Numbered from the stretch's first letter, positions 1-6,700 are shown. The stretch: 7,999 nt of DNA from Bacteriovoracaceae bacterium (GCA_018060635.1 JAGOVR010000068.1:1-7999); one strand, 5' to 3'. Notes: generated by a model from the letters alone, not told the origin. Made by a program: numbers and translations.

Positions 1-125
1 GAGATAACACTAGCTTTTCAGTAGAGTTAATCTCGCCAATCGCTATGGAGAAAGGTCTTCGTTTTGCGATTCGTGAAGGTGGTAAGACTATTGGAGCGGG
101 AACAGTTTCAGAAATTGTTGAATAA
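1..125 (+). CDS. tuf: Elongation factor Tu, C-terminal end (5' partial)
   Basis: The window opens inside this gene. The frame begins at base 3 and gives 40 codons before a TAA at 123-125. EF-Tu is the cytosolic GTPase that carries aminoacyl-tRNA to the ribosomal A site. The visible piece is the end of beta-barrel domain 3, identified by the family block [17 protein letters not shown] followed by [13 protein letters not shown], closely matching the [17 protein letters not shown]...GAG end of E. coli EF-Tu. The GTPase domain and any promoter lie upstream of the window. A strong terminator follows 15 nt after the stop. Whether this is the only tuf copy cannot be told here. Position before tRNA-Trp-secE-nusG corresponds to the tufB-type locus of E. 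coli. Confidence 0.97.
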   Translation, partial: DNTSFSVELISPIAMEKGLRFAIREGGKTIGAGTVSEIVE

Positions 126-140
126 TTGAAATAAATTCTT

Positions 141-175
141 AAAAAAGCAGGCCCTCAAAAGCCTGCTTTTTTTTT
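141..175 (+). terminator. Intrinsic terminator after tuf
   Basis: A 12-bp perfect stem pairs 141-152 (AAAAAAGCAGGC) with 161-172 (GCCTGCTTTTTT) around an 8-nt loop, and the T-run continues to 175. It is a textbook Rho-independent terminator for tuf. Because the stem begins with six A residues, it also has a T-run on the opposite strand and could act in both directions. It ends just 9 nt before the mature tRNA-Trp 5' end, so tRNA expression must come from readthrough or from a promoter buried upstream of or within it. Confidence 0.9.
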
Positions 176-184
176 GAAAAAAAG

Positions 185-260
185 GGGCGTATAGCTCCAA
201 CGGTAGAGCGGCTGATTCCAAATCAGTAGGTTACAGGTTCGAATCCTGTTGCGCCTGCCA
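185..260 (+). tRNA. trnW: tRNA-Trp (anticodon CCA)
   Basis: A full cloverleaf can be drawn. The acceptor stem pairs 185-191 (GGGCGTA) with 250-256 (TGCGCCT), with two G-U wobbles. The D arm is 194-197/206-209 (GCTC/GAGC). The anticodon stem is 211-215/223-227 with a seven-base loop 216-222 (TTCCAAA), which places CCA at 218-220. The five-base variable loop is 228-232. The T arm is 233-237/245-249 (ACAGG/CCTGT) with loop TTCGAAT. The discriminator is G257 and the CCA end (258-260) is encoded. The CCA anticodon decodes UGG (Trp), and a G discriminator is usual for bacterial tRNA-Trp. A tRNA-Trp upstream of secE-nusG is a common bacterial arrangement. The base at the usual A14 position is C198, which is slightly atypical. 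Confidence 0.95.
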
Positions 261-277
261 CTTTTATGCAAAGTGGT
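257..277 (+). other. Hairpin that includes the tRNA-Trp CCA end
   Basis: Bases 258-264 (CCACTTT) pair perfectly with 270-276 (AAAGTGG) around the loop TATGC, and G257-T277 can add a wobble pair. The 5' arm begins with the encoded CCA of tRNA-Trp, so in the precursor the tRNA 3' end would be base-paired. No T-run follows, so it is not an intrinsic terminator. A role as a 3'-processing or stability element is inference. Confidence 0.5.
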
Positions 278-318
278 ACAAAATTAGGAGCATTTTATAA
301 AATAAATTTAAAATTAGA

Positions 319-347
319 TGGACAAACGGCCTCTTTTCCTGCATAAA
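319..347 (+). promoter_or_regulatory. Candidate sigma70-type promoter for secE-nusG
   Basis: TGGACA (319-324, five of six matches to TTGACA) is followed after exactly 17 nt by CATAAA (342-347, four of six matches to TATAAT). Transcription would start near 354, giving a leader of about 90 nt before secE. This is the best-spaced pair I found in the 183-nt gene-free stretch 261-443. The match is moderate, and the region is AT-rich enough for chance hits. Confidence 0.4.
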
Positions 348-352
348 GAGGC
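329..352 (+). other. Perfect 8-bp hairpin overlapping the candidate promoter
   Basis: GCCTCTTT (329-336) pairs with AAAGAGGC (345-352) around an 8-nt loop. A T-run occurs only at 374-380, over 20 nt downstream, so it is a poor intrinsic terminator by itself. It lies across the spacer and -10 element of the candidate promoter. As DNA it is an inverted repeat that could be an operator. As RNA read from upstream it could be a processing or weak termination hairpin of the tRNA transcript. Confidence 0.45.
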
Positions 353-383
353 ACTTATCGCTTTTAGTGGTTGTTTTTTTATG

Positions 384-417
384 GGAGACAAGGGATTTCT
401 TGTCTTTGTTTATTTTT
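384..417 (+). terminator. Terminator-like or attenuator hairpin in the secE leader
   Basis: AGACAAG (386-392) pairs with CTTGTCT (399-405) around a 6-nt loop, and two G-U pairs (384-385 with 406-407) can extend the stem. A T-rich but interrupted tract (TTTGTTTATTTTT, 405-417) follows. The stem has only three G-C pairs and the tract is broken, so termination would be partial. It sits 11 nt before the secE Shine-Dalgarno GGAG (428-431). It could end the tRNA-Trp transcript, or attenuate secE-nusG if transcription starts near 354. Confidence 0.45.
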
Positions 418-443
418 GATTTATTTTGGAGCGTCTTTAGTTT

Positions 444-830
444 ATGACAACAGCTGGGTTAGAGCAAAATAAAAAATGGGTGCAAGCGGCGGTAGCAGTT
501 TCTGCTATTATTGTTGGATACATTCTTTATCTTTTTTTACAGCAACTGGGCATATGGTTTGAATTAGAATCTAAAATACCAAATTTTAAATATATTGTTC
601 AAGGGTTATCAGTTGTTTTAGCTTTTACGGGTTTTGTTATTGTTTTAAAAAATCCTAAAACTTCTTCTTTTCTTTATGAAACAGCAGAAGAATTGACCAA
701 GGTTATTTGGCCAGATAAAAGTGAAACAGTTAAGCATACGATTGGTATTATTATTGCGGTTACTATAGCTGGTTTTGTTTTTGGTTTGTTTGATTTTTTA
801 TCCAGTAAATTATTAGGGTTATTGTTTTAA
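444..830 (+). CDS. secE: Preprotein translocase subunit SecE
   Basis: SecE is the small clamp-like subunit of the SecYEG channel in the inner membrane, which exports unfolded proteins. This protein has 128 residues, the long three-segment form seen in E. coli (127 aa) rather than the roughly 60-residue single-segment form of many bacteria. Hydrophobic segments are at about 15-35, 50-68 and 99-118. The family signature is the amphipathic cytoplasmic helix before the last segment, around 76-97, with the hallmark VIWPDKSET (W89, P90), matching VIWPTRQET in E. coli. The ATG is preceded by GGAG at 428-431, a rather long 12-nt spacing, and no better start exists. nusG follows after 14 nt, the near-universal secE-nusG pair. 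Expression probably comes from the promoter candidate at 319-347 or from upstream readthrough. Confidence 0.96.
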   Translation: MTTAGLEQNKKWVQAAVAVSAIIVGYILYLFLQQLGIWFELESKIPNFKYIVQGLSVVLAFTGFVIVLKNPKTSSFLYETAEELTKVIWPDKSETVKHTIGIIIAVTIAGFVFGLFDFLSSKLLGLLF

Positions 831-844
831 TAGAGATTTTTATA

Positions 845-1483
845 ATGACGAAAGTAGTAGAAAAAGAAACAAAAAATTTTGCTGGTTTAAGCGATGCCTT
901 AGACTCTGCTCCTTCTGTAATGGGGCTTGAATATCTTTCAGAAGGTTTATCTGATGATTTTAAGTGGTACATTTTACACGTGTTAAGCGGGTTTGAAGCG
1001 AAGGTACAGCAGTCTTTAAAAGAGCGCATTACCACACATAAAATGTTAGAACATTTTGCTCAAATTTATGTTCCTCAAGAACAGGTAACAGTAAATGTTG
1101 CTGGTAAGAAAAAGTCTATGAAGAAGAAATTCTTTCCAGGCTATATTTTGATAAAAATGAAAATGTCTGAGGCTTCTTGGCACTTAGTGCAGAATACTGA
1201 CAAAGTGACTGGCTTTGTAGGTGGGGAAAAAGGAAAACCTATTCCTATTGCAGATGAAGAAGCACAAGCCATGCTTGTTCAAGCGACGGGGGGCTTTAAG
1301 AAAGCCAAATCAGGGGCCCATTTTTCTCAAGGAGATTCAGTTAAGGTAATTGAAGGACCGTTTACTTCATTTGTAGGAATGGTAGAGGAAGTAAATGATA
1401 AAGGAAGACTTAAAGTACAGGTTTCAATTTTTGGAAGACCAACACCTGTAGAATTAGATTTTACACAAGTTGAAAAAGTTTAA
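845..1483 (+). CDS. nusG: Transcription termination/antitermination factor NusG
   Basis: NusG binds the clamp helices of RNA polymerase, suppresses pausing, and links polymerase to Rho or to ribosomal protein S10. The NGN domain starts near residue 38 ([16 protein letters not shown]) and carries the family block [13 protein letters not shown] (FFPGY at 96-100) and ASWHLV (110-115). The C-terminal KOW domain spans about 161-212 ([11 protein letters not shown], then [19 protein letters not shown], nearly identical to E. coli). Length is 212 residues against 181 in E. coli. The excess is mostly an acidic, low-complexity N-terminal extension of about 33 residues. The ribosome site is weak (GAGA, 833-836, 8 nt before ATG). 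The internal ATG at 920 has no Shine-Dalgarno, so 845 is preferred, but the exact start is less certain than the identity. Confidence 0.96.
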   Translation: MTKVVEKETKNFAGLSDALDSAPSVMGLEYLSEGLSDDFKWYILHVLSGFEAKVQQSLKERITTHKMLEHFAQIYVPQEQVTVNVAGKKKSMKKKFFPGYILIKMKMSEASWHLVQNTDKVTGFVGGEKGKPIPIADEEAQAMLVQATGGFKKAKSGAHFSQGDSVKVIEGPFTSFVGMVEEVNDKGRLKVQVSIFGRPTPVELDFTQVEKV

Positions 1484-1494
1484 CGGAGTTTTTT

Positions 1495-1923
1495 ATGGCA
1501 AAAAAAATAACAGGTTTTATTAAGCTTCAAATCCCTGGTGGACAAGCAAATCCTTCACCTCCAATTGGGCCTGCCCTTGGACAAAAAGGGGTGAACATTA
1601 TGGAATTCTGTAAGGCATTTAATGCTAAAACGCAGAAAGACCAAGGTGTCATGTTTCCAACAATTATTACGGTTTTTTCTGATAGATCATTTAGTTTTAT
1701 TACTAAAACACCTCCTACAGCTTATCTTCTTAAGACTAAACTTAAGTTAAAGAGCGGAGCTAAAAAACCAGGACATGAGGTTGTTGGAAATGTTTCTGAA
1801 AAATTGGTAGAAGAAATTGCAGAACAAAAAAAACCAGATCTTACAGCGGCTTCAACGCCTGCACGTAAGAAGACGGTGGAGGGATCCATTAGATCCATGG
1901 GACTTAAGCTAGATTATAAATAA
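1495..1923 (+). CDS. rplK: 50S ribosomal protein L11
   Basis: L11 forms the base of the L7/L12 stalk with 23S rRNA helices 43-44, where it acts in GTPase-centre function and in the RelA-dependent stringent response. Length is 142 residues, standard for the family. The N-terminal domain carries [21 protein letters not shown], with prolines 22, 23 and 26 that form the thiostrepton/micrococcin cleft, and FCKAFNAKT. The hinge KTPP is at 71-74. The C-terminal rRNA-binding domain (about 75-142) ends in [11 protein letters not shown]. The N-terminal AKK resembles the site trimethylated by PrmA in E. coli. GGAG at 1485-1488 is well placed. Only 11 nt separate it from nusG, so it has neither its own leader nor an obvious own promoter, unlike E. 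coli, where rplK starts a separate transcript. Confidence 0.98.
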   Translation: MAKKITGFIKLQIPGGQANPSPPIGPALGQKGVNIMEFCKAFNAKTQKDQGVMFPTIITVFSDRSFSFITKTPPTAYLLKTKLKLKSGAKKPGHEVVGNVSEKLVEEIAEQKKPDLTAASTPARKKTVEGSIRSMGLKLDYK

Positions 1924-1935
1924 ATTTAAAAACAC

Positions 1936-1974
1936 GAGCGGGAGACTTAATTTTTAAGTCGCTGGAACCGGAGG
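1936..1974 (+). promoter_or_regulatory. Hairpin and Shine-Dalgarno before rplA, possible L1 autoregulatory site
   Basis: In the 58-nt rplK-rplA spacer, GACTTAA (1944-1950) pairs with TTAAGTC (1954-1960) across a TTT loop. Below this stem a one-sided bulge GGGA (1940-1943) separates it from a short outer helix AGC/GCT (1937-1939 with 1961-1963). Then comes GGAACCGGAGG, which holds the rplA Shine-Dalgarno (GGAGG, 1970-1974). Two helices around a purine-rich asymmetric loop is the general form of L1-binding sites in 23S rRNA and in L1-regulated mRNAs. No T-run follows, so it is not a terminator. The structure is seen; L1 binding is inference. Confidence 0.42.
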
Positions 1975-1981
1975 TAATTTT

Positions 1982-2695
1982 ATGGCAACGCAAAGATCAA
2001 AAAAGTATATTGAAGCAAAAAAGAAAGTTGATTCAAAAAAACTTTACAGTGTTGAAGAAGCATTCAAACTTCTTCCTCAAACTACTTACGCAAAGTTTGA
2101 TGAAACTATTGAATTAGCATTTAGATTAGGAATTGATCCACGTCACGCAGAACAGATGGTTCGTGGAGCTATTGTGATGCCTGCAGGAATGGGAACAACT
2201 GTGAGAGTTGTTGTTATTGCTTCAGGAGATAAGATTGCAGAAGCTGAAAAAGCAGGTGCAGATCTTGCTGGTGGTGATGATATTATTAATAAAATTGCTG
2301 GTGGTTGGATGGAGTTTGATCGTTTGATTGCGACTCCTGATATGATGGGAAAAATTGGAAAAATTGGTCGTCTTTTGGGACCTCGTGGTCTTATGCCTAA
2401 TCCAAAACTTGGAACAGTAACAACAGAAATTACTAAAGCTGTTGCTGAACAAAAATCAGGGAAAGTTGAATATCGTACAGAAAAAAGTGGGATTGTTCAT
2501 GTTCCTATCGGTAAAAAATCTTTTAAAACAGAAGATCTCATCCTTAATTTTAAAACAATAGCGACTGCTATTGCACGAGCTAAGCCCAATACAGCAAAAG
2601 GAACTTACTTAAAATCAGTAACCTTAAGTTCGACTATGGGGCCAGGGATTAAAATGGATGTTTTAAATATTCTTAATGTTGTGGGTGCTTCGTAA
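1982..2695 (+). CDS. rplA: 50S ribosomal protein L1
   Basis: L1 forms the L1 stalk of the 50S subunit, which moves with deacylated tRNA as it leaves through the E site. In many bacteria it also represses its own operon by binding an rRNA-like site in the mRNA. The protein has 237 residues, slightly above the usual 229-235. The two-domain fold is supported by an N-terminal KKY...SVEEAFKLL, the signature run LIATPDMMGKIGKIGRLLGPRG leading into LMPNPKLGTVT (about 115-147), and the C-terminal RNA-contacting VTLSSTMGPGIKMD (T218, M219, G220). A strong GGAGG lies 7 nt before the ATG. A possible autoregulatory hairpin precedes it, and rplJ follows after only 16 nt. Confidence 0.98.
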   Translation: MATQRSKKYIEAKKKVDSKKLYSVEEAFKLLPQTTYAKFDETIELAFRLGIDPRHAEQMVRGAIVMPAGMGTTVRVVVIASGDKIAEAEKAGADLAGGDDIINKIAGGWMEFDRLIATPDMMGKIGKIGRLLGPRGLMPNPKLGTVTTEITKAVAEQKSGKVEYRTEKSGIVHVPIGKKSFKTEDLILNFKTIATAIARAKPNTAKGTYLKSVTLSSTMGPGIKMDVLNILNVVGAS

Positions 2696-2711
2696 GAAAT
2701 AAGGATTATAT

Positions 2712-3221
2712 ATGATTATTAATAAAGCAAAAAAAGAAGAATTAGTAAGTAACATTCGCCAAAACTTAGATAAAGCTAAGGGAGTTTTTGTTACAAATCT
2801 TGTGGGAATTGAAGCTAATAAAGCTGTTCAAATCCGCAAGGAAGTAAGGGAAGCTGGCGGAGTTGTTATGATCAGTCGTAACACCCTTTTTGCTCGTGCA
2901 AGTCAAGGGACTCCTTACGAGAAGATTTTATCAGGTCTTAAGGGATCAACGGCTGTAGCCTTTGCTTTTGAAGATCCTGTCATGGTAGCAAAAGTACTAT
3001 TTGATGCTTCTAAAGAAAATGAAGTCATTCATTTAAATAGTGGATTTTTAGGTGATAAGGAATTAAGTAAAGCAGAAGTAGCGACACTTGCTAAATTGCC
3101 TTCTAGAAATCAAATGCTTGCGACACTTCTTGCAACATTTAATGCACCCGTTTCTGCTTTTGTTAGAGTGCTTGACAGTATTAGAAAGAAAAAAGAAGAA
3201 GGTGGATCAGCGTCCGCATAA
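2712..3221 (+). CDS. rplJ: 50S ribosomal protein L10
   Basis: L10 anchors L7/L12 dimers to the ribosome beside L11, making the stalk that recruits translational GTPases. The 169 residues match the family's usual 165-175. The N-terminal rRNA-binding domain has KKEELVSNIRQNLDKAKGVFV and IRKEVREAGG, then the typical RNTLFARA (56-63) and GSTAVAFAFEDPV (78-90). The C-terminal helix at about 131-162 (NQMLATLLATFNAPVSAFVR) is the L12-binding spine. Its length looks closer to the two-dimer form than to the longer three-dimer form, which is inference. AAGGA at 2701-2705 serves as ribosome site. Only 16 nt separate it from rplA, too few for the long folded L10 leader known in E. coli and many other bacteria. 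Confidence 0.97.
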   Translation: MIINKAKKEELVSNIRQNLDKAKGVFVTNLVGIEANKAVQIRKEVREAGGVVMISRNTLFARASQGTPYEKILSGLKGSTAVAFAFEDPVMVAKVLFDASKENEVIHLNSGFLGDKELSKAEVATLAKLPSRNQMLATLLATFNAPVSAFVRVLDSIRKKKEEGGSASA

Positions 3222-3269
3222 TTATAAACGAAATGATATTTAAAAATATTTTTTGAGAAGGAGAATTTT

Positions 3270-3638
3270 ATGAGTATTACAAATGAACAATTAATGGATC
3301 ACGTATCTAAAATGTCTGTTTTAGATTTAGCTGGTTTAGTAAAACAGTTAGAAGAAAAATTTGGTGTATCAGCCGCTCCTGTGGCTGCTGCTGGTGGAGC
3401 CGCTCCCGCTGCTGCTGCTGAAGCACAAACAGAGTTTTCTGTTATTTTAACAGATGCTGGTGCTAATAAAATTAATGCCATTAAAGAAGTTCGAGCTATT
3501 ACAGGTTTAGGGCTTAAAGAAGCTAAAGATTTAGTGGAAGGCGCTCCTAAAGTTGTAAAAGAAGGCGTTGATAAAGCTCAAGCTGAAGAAATTAAGAAAA
3601 AGCTTGAAGCCGCAGGCGCTAAAGTTGAGCTTAAATAA
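3270..3638 (+). CDS. rplL: 50S ribosomal protein L7/L12
   Basis: L7/L12 is the multicopy stalk protein that recruits EF-Tu, EF-G, IF2 and RF3 and stimulates their GTPase activity. It has 122 residues, typical for the family. The N-terminal dimerisation and L10-binding helices span about 1-34 ([20 protein letters not shown]). A flexible Ala/Pro/Gly hinge follows at about 35-52, encoded by GCT-rich repeats. The globular C-terminal domain at about 53-122 carries the factor-binding surface [20 protein letters not shown] followed by [14 protein letters not shown] at 3258-3263 is 6 nt from the ATG, the best ribosome site of the ribosomal protein genes here. This fits the need for several L12 copies per L10. 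An attenuator-like terminator follows. Confidence 0.98.
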   Translation: MSITNEQLMDHVSKMSVLDLAGLVKQLEEKFGVSAAPVAAAGGAAPAAAAEAQTEFSVILTDAGANKINAIKEVRAITGLGLKEAKDLVEGAPKVVKEGVDKAQAEEIKKKLEAAGAKVELK

Positions 3639-3658
3639 TTTTTTTAATTAATACCAAT

Positions 3659-3707
3659 GGGGATTCCTGAGTCCTTTAAAAAGTGCTCAGGATTCTTTTT
3701 ATTTTTT
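3659..3707 (+). terminator. rplL-rpoB intergenic attenuator-like terminator
   Basis: TCCTGAG (3665-3671) pairs with CTCAGGA (3686-3692), a perfect 7-bp stem. It extends outward past a T-T mismatch by A3663-T3694, G3662-C3695 and G-T pairs, and inward by a short CTT/AAG helix with loop 3677-3680. T-runs at 3696-3700 and 3702-3707 follow. This is a good intrinsic terminator in the 100-nt rplL-rpoB gap. In E. coli a partial terminator occupies the same gap and lowers rpoBC transcription relative to rplJL. I see no convincing promoter between it and rpoB, so partial readthrough is the likely way rpoB is expressed. Confidence 0.82.
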
Positions 3708-3723
3708 AGTATCTTTTTGATAG

Positions 3724-3730
3724 AAGGGAG
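3724..3730 (+). promoter_or_regulatory. rpoB ribosome-binding site, which decides the start
   Basis: AAGGGAG at 3724-3730 lies 8 nt before ATG 3739. An in-frame TTG at 3733 is only 2 nt from the same site, too close for initiation. The start is therefore placed at 3739, and the protein begins [11 protein letters not shown]. Confidence 0.85.
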
Positions 3731-3738
3731 TTTTGTCC

Positions 3739-6700
3739 ATGGCAAAGACCTTTGCTCCGAATAAGTGGTTTAGAAAAACCTTTAACCAATTTAAGCAGGC
3801 AATGGATCCTCCAGGGCTTATGCAGATCCAGTTGGACTCTTTTGAAGAATTTCTTCAAAAGGGAATAGCTCCTGCTCGCAGGACAGATACAGGATTGCAG
3901 GGTGTGTTTAAATCTATTTTTCCTATTTACGATTTTAATAAGACTGCTTGTTTAGAATTTGTAAATTATACATTAGAAGATCCTAAATATTCTGTTAAAG
4001 AATGTCGTGAGCGTGGTCTTTCTTATGAGTCTCCGCTTAAAGTGACAGTTCGTCTCATTCACTTTGAAGTAGATGAGAATGAAGTTGCAAATACTTCCAG
4101 TAAAGGTAAAAAAACGAGCCAAAAAGATGTGGCCAATAGAGTGGTTTCCTCTATTAAAGAGCAAGAAGTTTATTTAGGAAATATTCCCTTAATGACTTAT
4201 ACGGGTTCTTTTGTTTATAACGGAACAGAGAGAGTTATCGTTTCTCAGCTTCATAGATCTCCAGGGGTTATTTTTGAGCACGATAGTGGAAAAAAACATT
4301 CCAGTGGGAAAATTCTTTATTCTTCTCGCATCATTCCTCATAGAGGTTCGTGGTTAGATTTTGAATTTGATCATAAGAACATTCTTTACGCGCGTATTGA
4401 TCGTCGTCGTAAATTACACGCTACAGTTATTTTAAAAGCCATGGGTCTTAGCATCTCTCAAATTCTTAAAGAGTTTTATTTTCAAGAGACTGTTCACCTA
4501 GGGAAAAAACATAAATTTGAAAGAGAGCTTAATTTTGATCTTCTTTTAGGTGCTCGTGCTACTAGTGACATTGTTCATCCTAAGACAGGGGAAGAAATTG
4601 TTAAGAAAGGAAAAAAATTCTCTAAACTTACTGTTACTAAAATTAAAGATGCAGGTTATAAAAAACTTCCAATGCAATTGGAAGAACTCGTAGGTAAAAT
4701 TTTAGCAGAAGACATCATTGATAAAAAAACAGGTGAAATTATTTGTAGTGCTAATGAAATTTTAACTCAAGACAAGATTGATACTCTGGTTGATTCTGGT
4801 CTTACTAAAATTCAAATTCTCTACATTGATATGATTAACTTCGGTGATCAAATCAGAAATACATTATTACTTGATAAGACACCTACTAAAGAAGACGCTC
4901 TTATTAAGATTTTTGAAAGATTAAGACCAGGGGAGCCTCCTACGGTTGAAGCCGCAGGGGAACTTTTTAATTCTTTATTTTTTGATCCTGTAAAATACGA
5001 CTTATCTCGTGTAGGTCGAATGAAGATTAATTATAAATTTGGCGTAGATATTCCAGTAGAAAATACTGTTCTTACCAATGAAGATATCTTGGTTACTATG
5101 CGCTATTTAGTGAATCTAAATAATGGAAAAGGTTCCGTTGATGATATTGATCACTTAGGAAATAGACGTGTACGCTCGGTAGGTGAATTATTAGAAAATC
5201 AATTTCGAGTAGGCCTTGTTCGTATGGAGCGAGCGATTAGAGAGAGAATGTCTCTCCAAGAACTTGAAACGATGATGCCTCATGATTTAGTAAATCAAAA
5301 ACCAGTTGCCGCCGCTATTAAAGAATTCTTCGGATCATCTCAGCTTTCTCAGTTTATGGATCAAACCAATCCTCTTTCTGAAATTACTCACAAGAGAAGA
5401 CTTTCAGCTTTAGGGCCAGGTGGACTTACACGTGAACGAGCTGGATTTGAAGTACGTGACGTTCATGGAACTCACTACGGAAGAATGTGTCCTGTGGAAA
5501 CTCCAGAAGGACCAAATATTGGTTTGATTACTTCACTGGCTACTTACGCTCGTGTTTCAGAATATGGATTTATTGAAACTCCTTACCGCGTTGTAGATGA
5601 GAAAGGAAAAGTTCACGAAGATATTAAATATTTTTCTGCTTTTCAAGAAGAAGGGAAAACTATTGCACAGGCAGATGCGAGTATCATCGACAGTGCTAAT
5701 AAAGTAGTAGGAACGCATATTACAGCGAGAAAATCAGGAGAGTTTGCTTTAGTTGAAGCTTCCGAAGTGGAACTGATGGACGTTTCTCCTTCGCAAATGA
5801 TTTCAGTTGCAACATCTTTGATTCCATTTTTAGAGCATGATGATGCCAATAGAGCTCTCATGGGTTCTAACATGATGAGACAAGCTGTCCCTGTAATGAA
5901 AACAGATGCACCTATCGTAGGAACAGGAATTGAGCCATTAGTTGCTCGTGATTCAGGAGCAACACTGGTAGCTAAAGCTAAAGGTAAAGTTATTTTTGTT
6001 GATTCTAATCGCATTGTTATTCAAAAAGATAAATTTGATGTGGATGATACAGGACTGGAAATTTATAAACTTATCAAGTACCAAAAATCCAATCAAAATA
6101 CCTGCGTGAATCAGAGAGCCCTTGTAAAAGAAGGTGATCATGTAGAACCAGGTGATATTTTAGCGGATGGTCCAGCTACTCACTTTGGTGATTTGGCTTT
6201 AGGACAAAACGTTTTGGTAGCGTTCATGCCTTGGGGTGGATACAACTACGAAGATTCAATTCTTCTGAGTGAAAATATGTTAGCCCAAGATGTGTTTACA
6301 TCAATCCATATTGAAAGTTTTGAAGTGGAAGCAAGAGATACCAAGTTAGGGAAAGAAGATATTACTCGTGATATTCCTAATGTGAGTGAAGAGTCTCTTA
6401 AAGACTTAGATGAAGCAGGGATTATTCGAGTGGGTGCTATTGTAAAACCAGGAGATATCTTGGTTGGAAAAGTAACGCCTAAAGGTGAGACACAACTTTC
6501 TCCTGAAGAAAAACTTTTAAAAGCAATCTTTGGAGATAAAGCAGGGGAAGTTAAAGATACATCTCTGCGTGTTCCTTCATCTGTTTATGGAACTGTTATT
6601 GATGCTCACGTCTTCACTCGTGAAGGTGTGGATTTAGATGCACGTTCTAAAGGTATTGTTGAAAAAGAAACGAAACTTTTACGCCGTGATGAGCAAATTG

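Noticed and set aside
296..303. TATAAAAT as a -10 box after tRNA-Trp
   Set aside because: No acceptable -35 hexamer 16-18 nt upstream (GTGGTA region); AT-rich background makes this expected by chance.
266..346. A 26-codon ORF starting ATGCAA directly after tRNA-Trp
   Set aside because: No ribosome site (upstream is the tRNA end), no recognisable family and no CxxC motif of L33; it overlaps two hairpins and the candidate promoter, so it is most likely chance.
381..419. A 12-codon ORF in frame with secE, suggesting a leader peptide or longer SecE
   Set aside because: Stops at TGA 417-419 before secE, has no Shine-Dalgarno (preceded by a T-run), and coincides with the hairpin at 384-417.
763..1035. 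Minus-strand 90-codon open frame across the secE-nusG junction
   Set aside because: Antisense to two confident genes, with low-complexity composition and no family resemblance.
3172..3177. Perfect TTGACA inside the end of rplJ as a promoter for rplL
   Set aside because: The -10 position 17 nt downstream reads GAAGAA, and neighbouring spacings are no better. It lies in coding sequence encoding LDS.
3235..3254. AT-only hairpin followed by a T-run between rplJ and rplL
   Set aside because: Five A-T pairs with a 4-nt loop are too weak for termination, and rplL must be expressed more than rplJ.
3384..3420. GCT/GCC-rich short repeats in rplL
   Set aside because: They simply encode the Ala-rich flexible hinge typical of L7/L12.
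3733..3738. TTG start two codons upstream of the rpoB ATG
   Set aside because: It is only 2 nt from the AAGGGAG ribosome site; ATG 3739 has the proper 8-nt spacing and gives the expected N-terminus.
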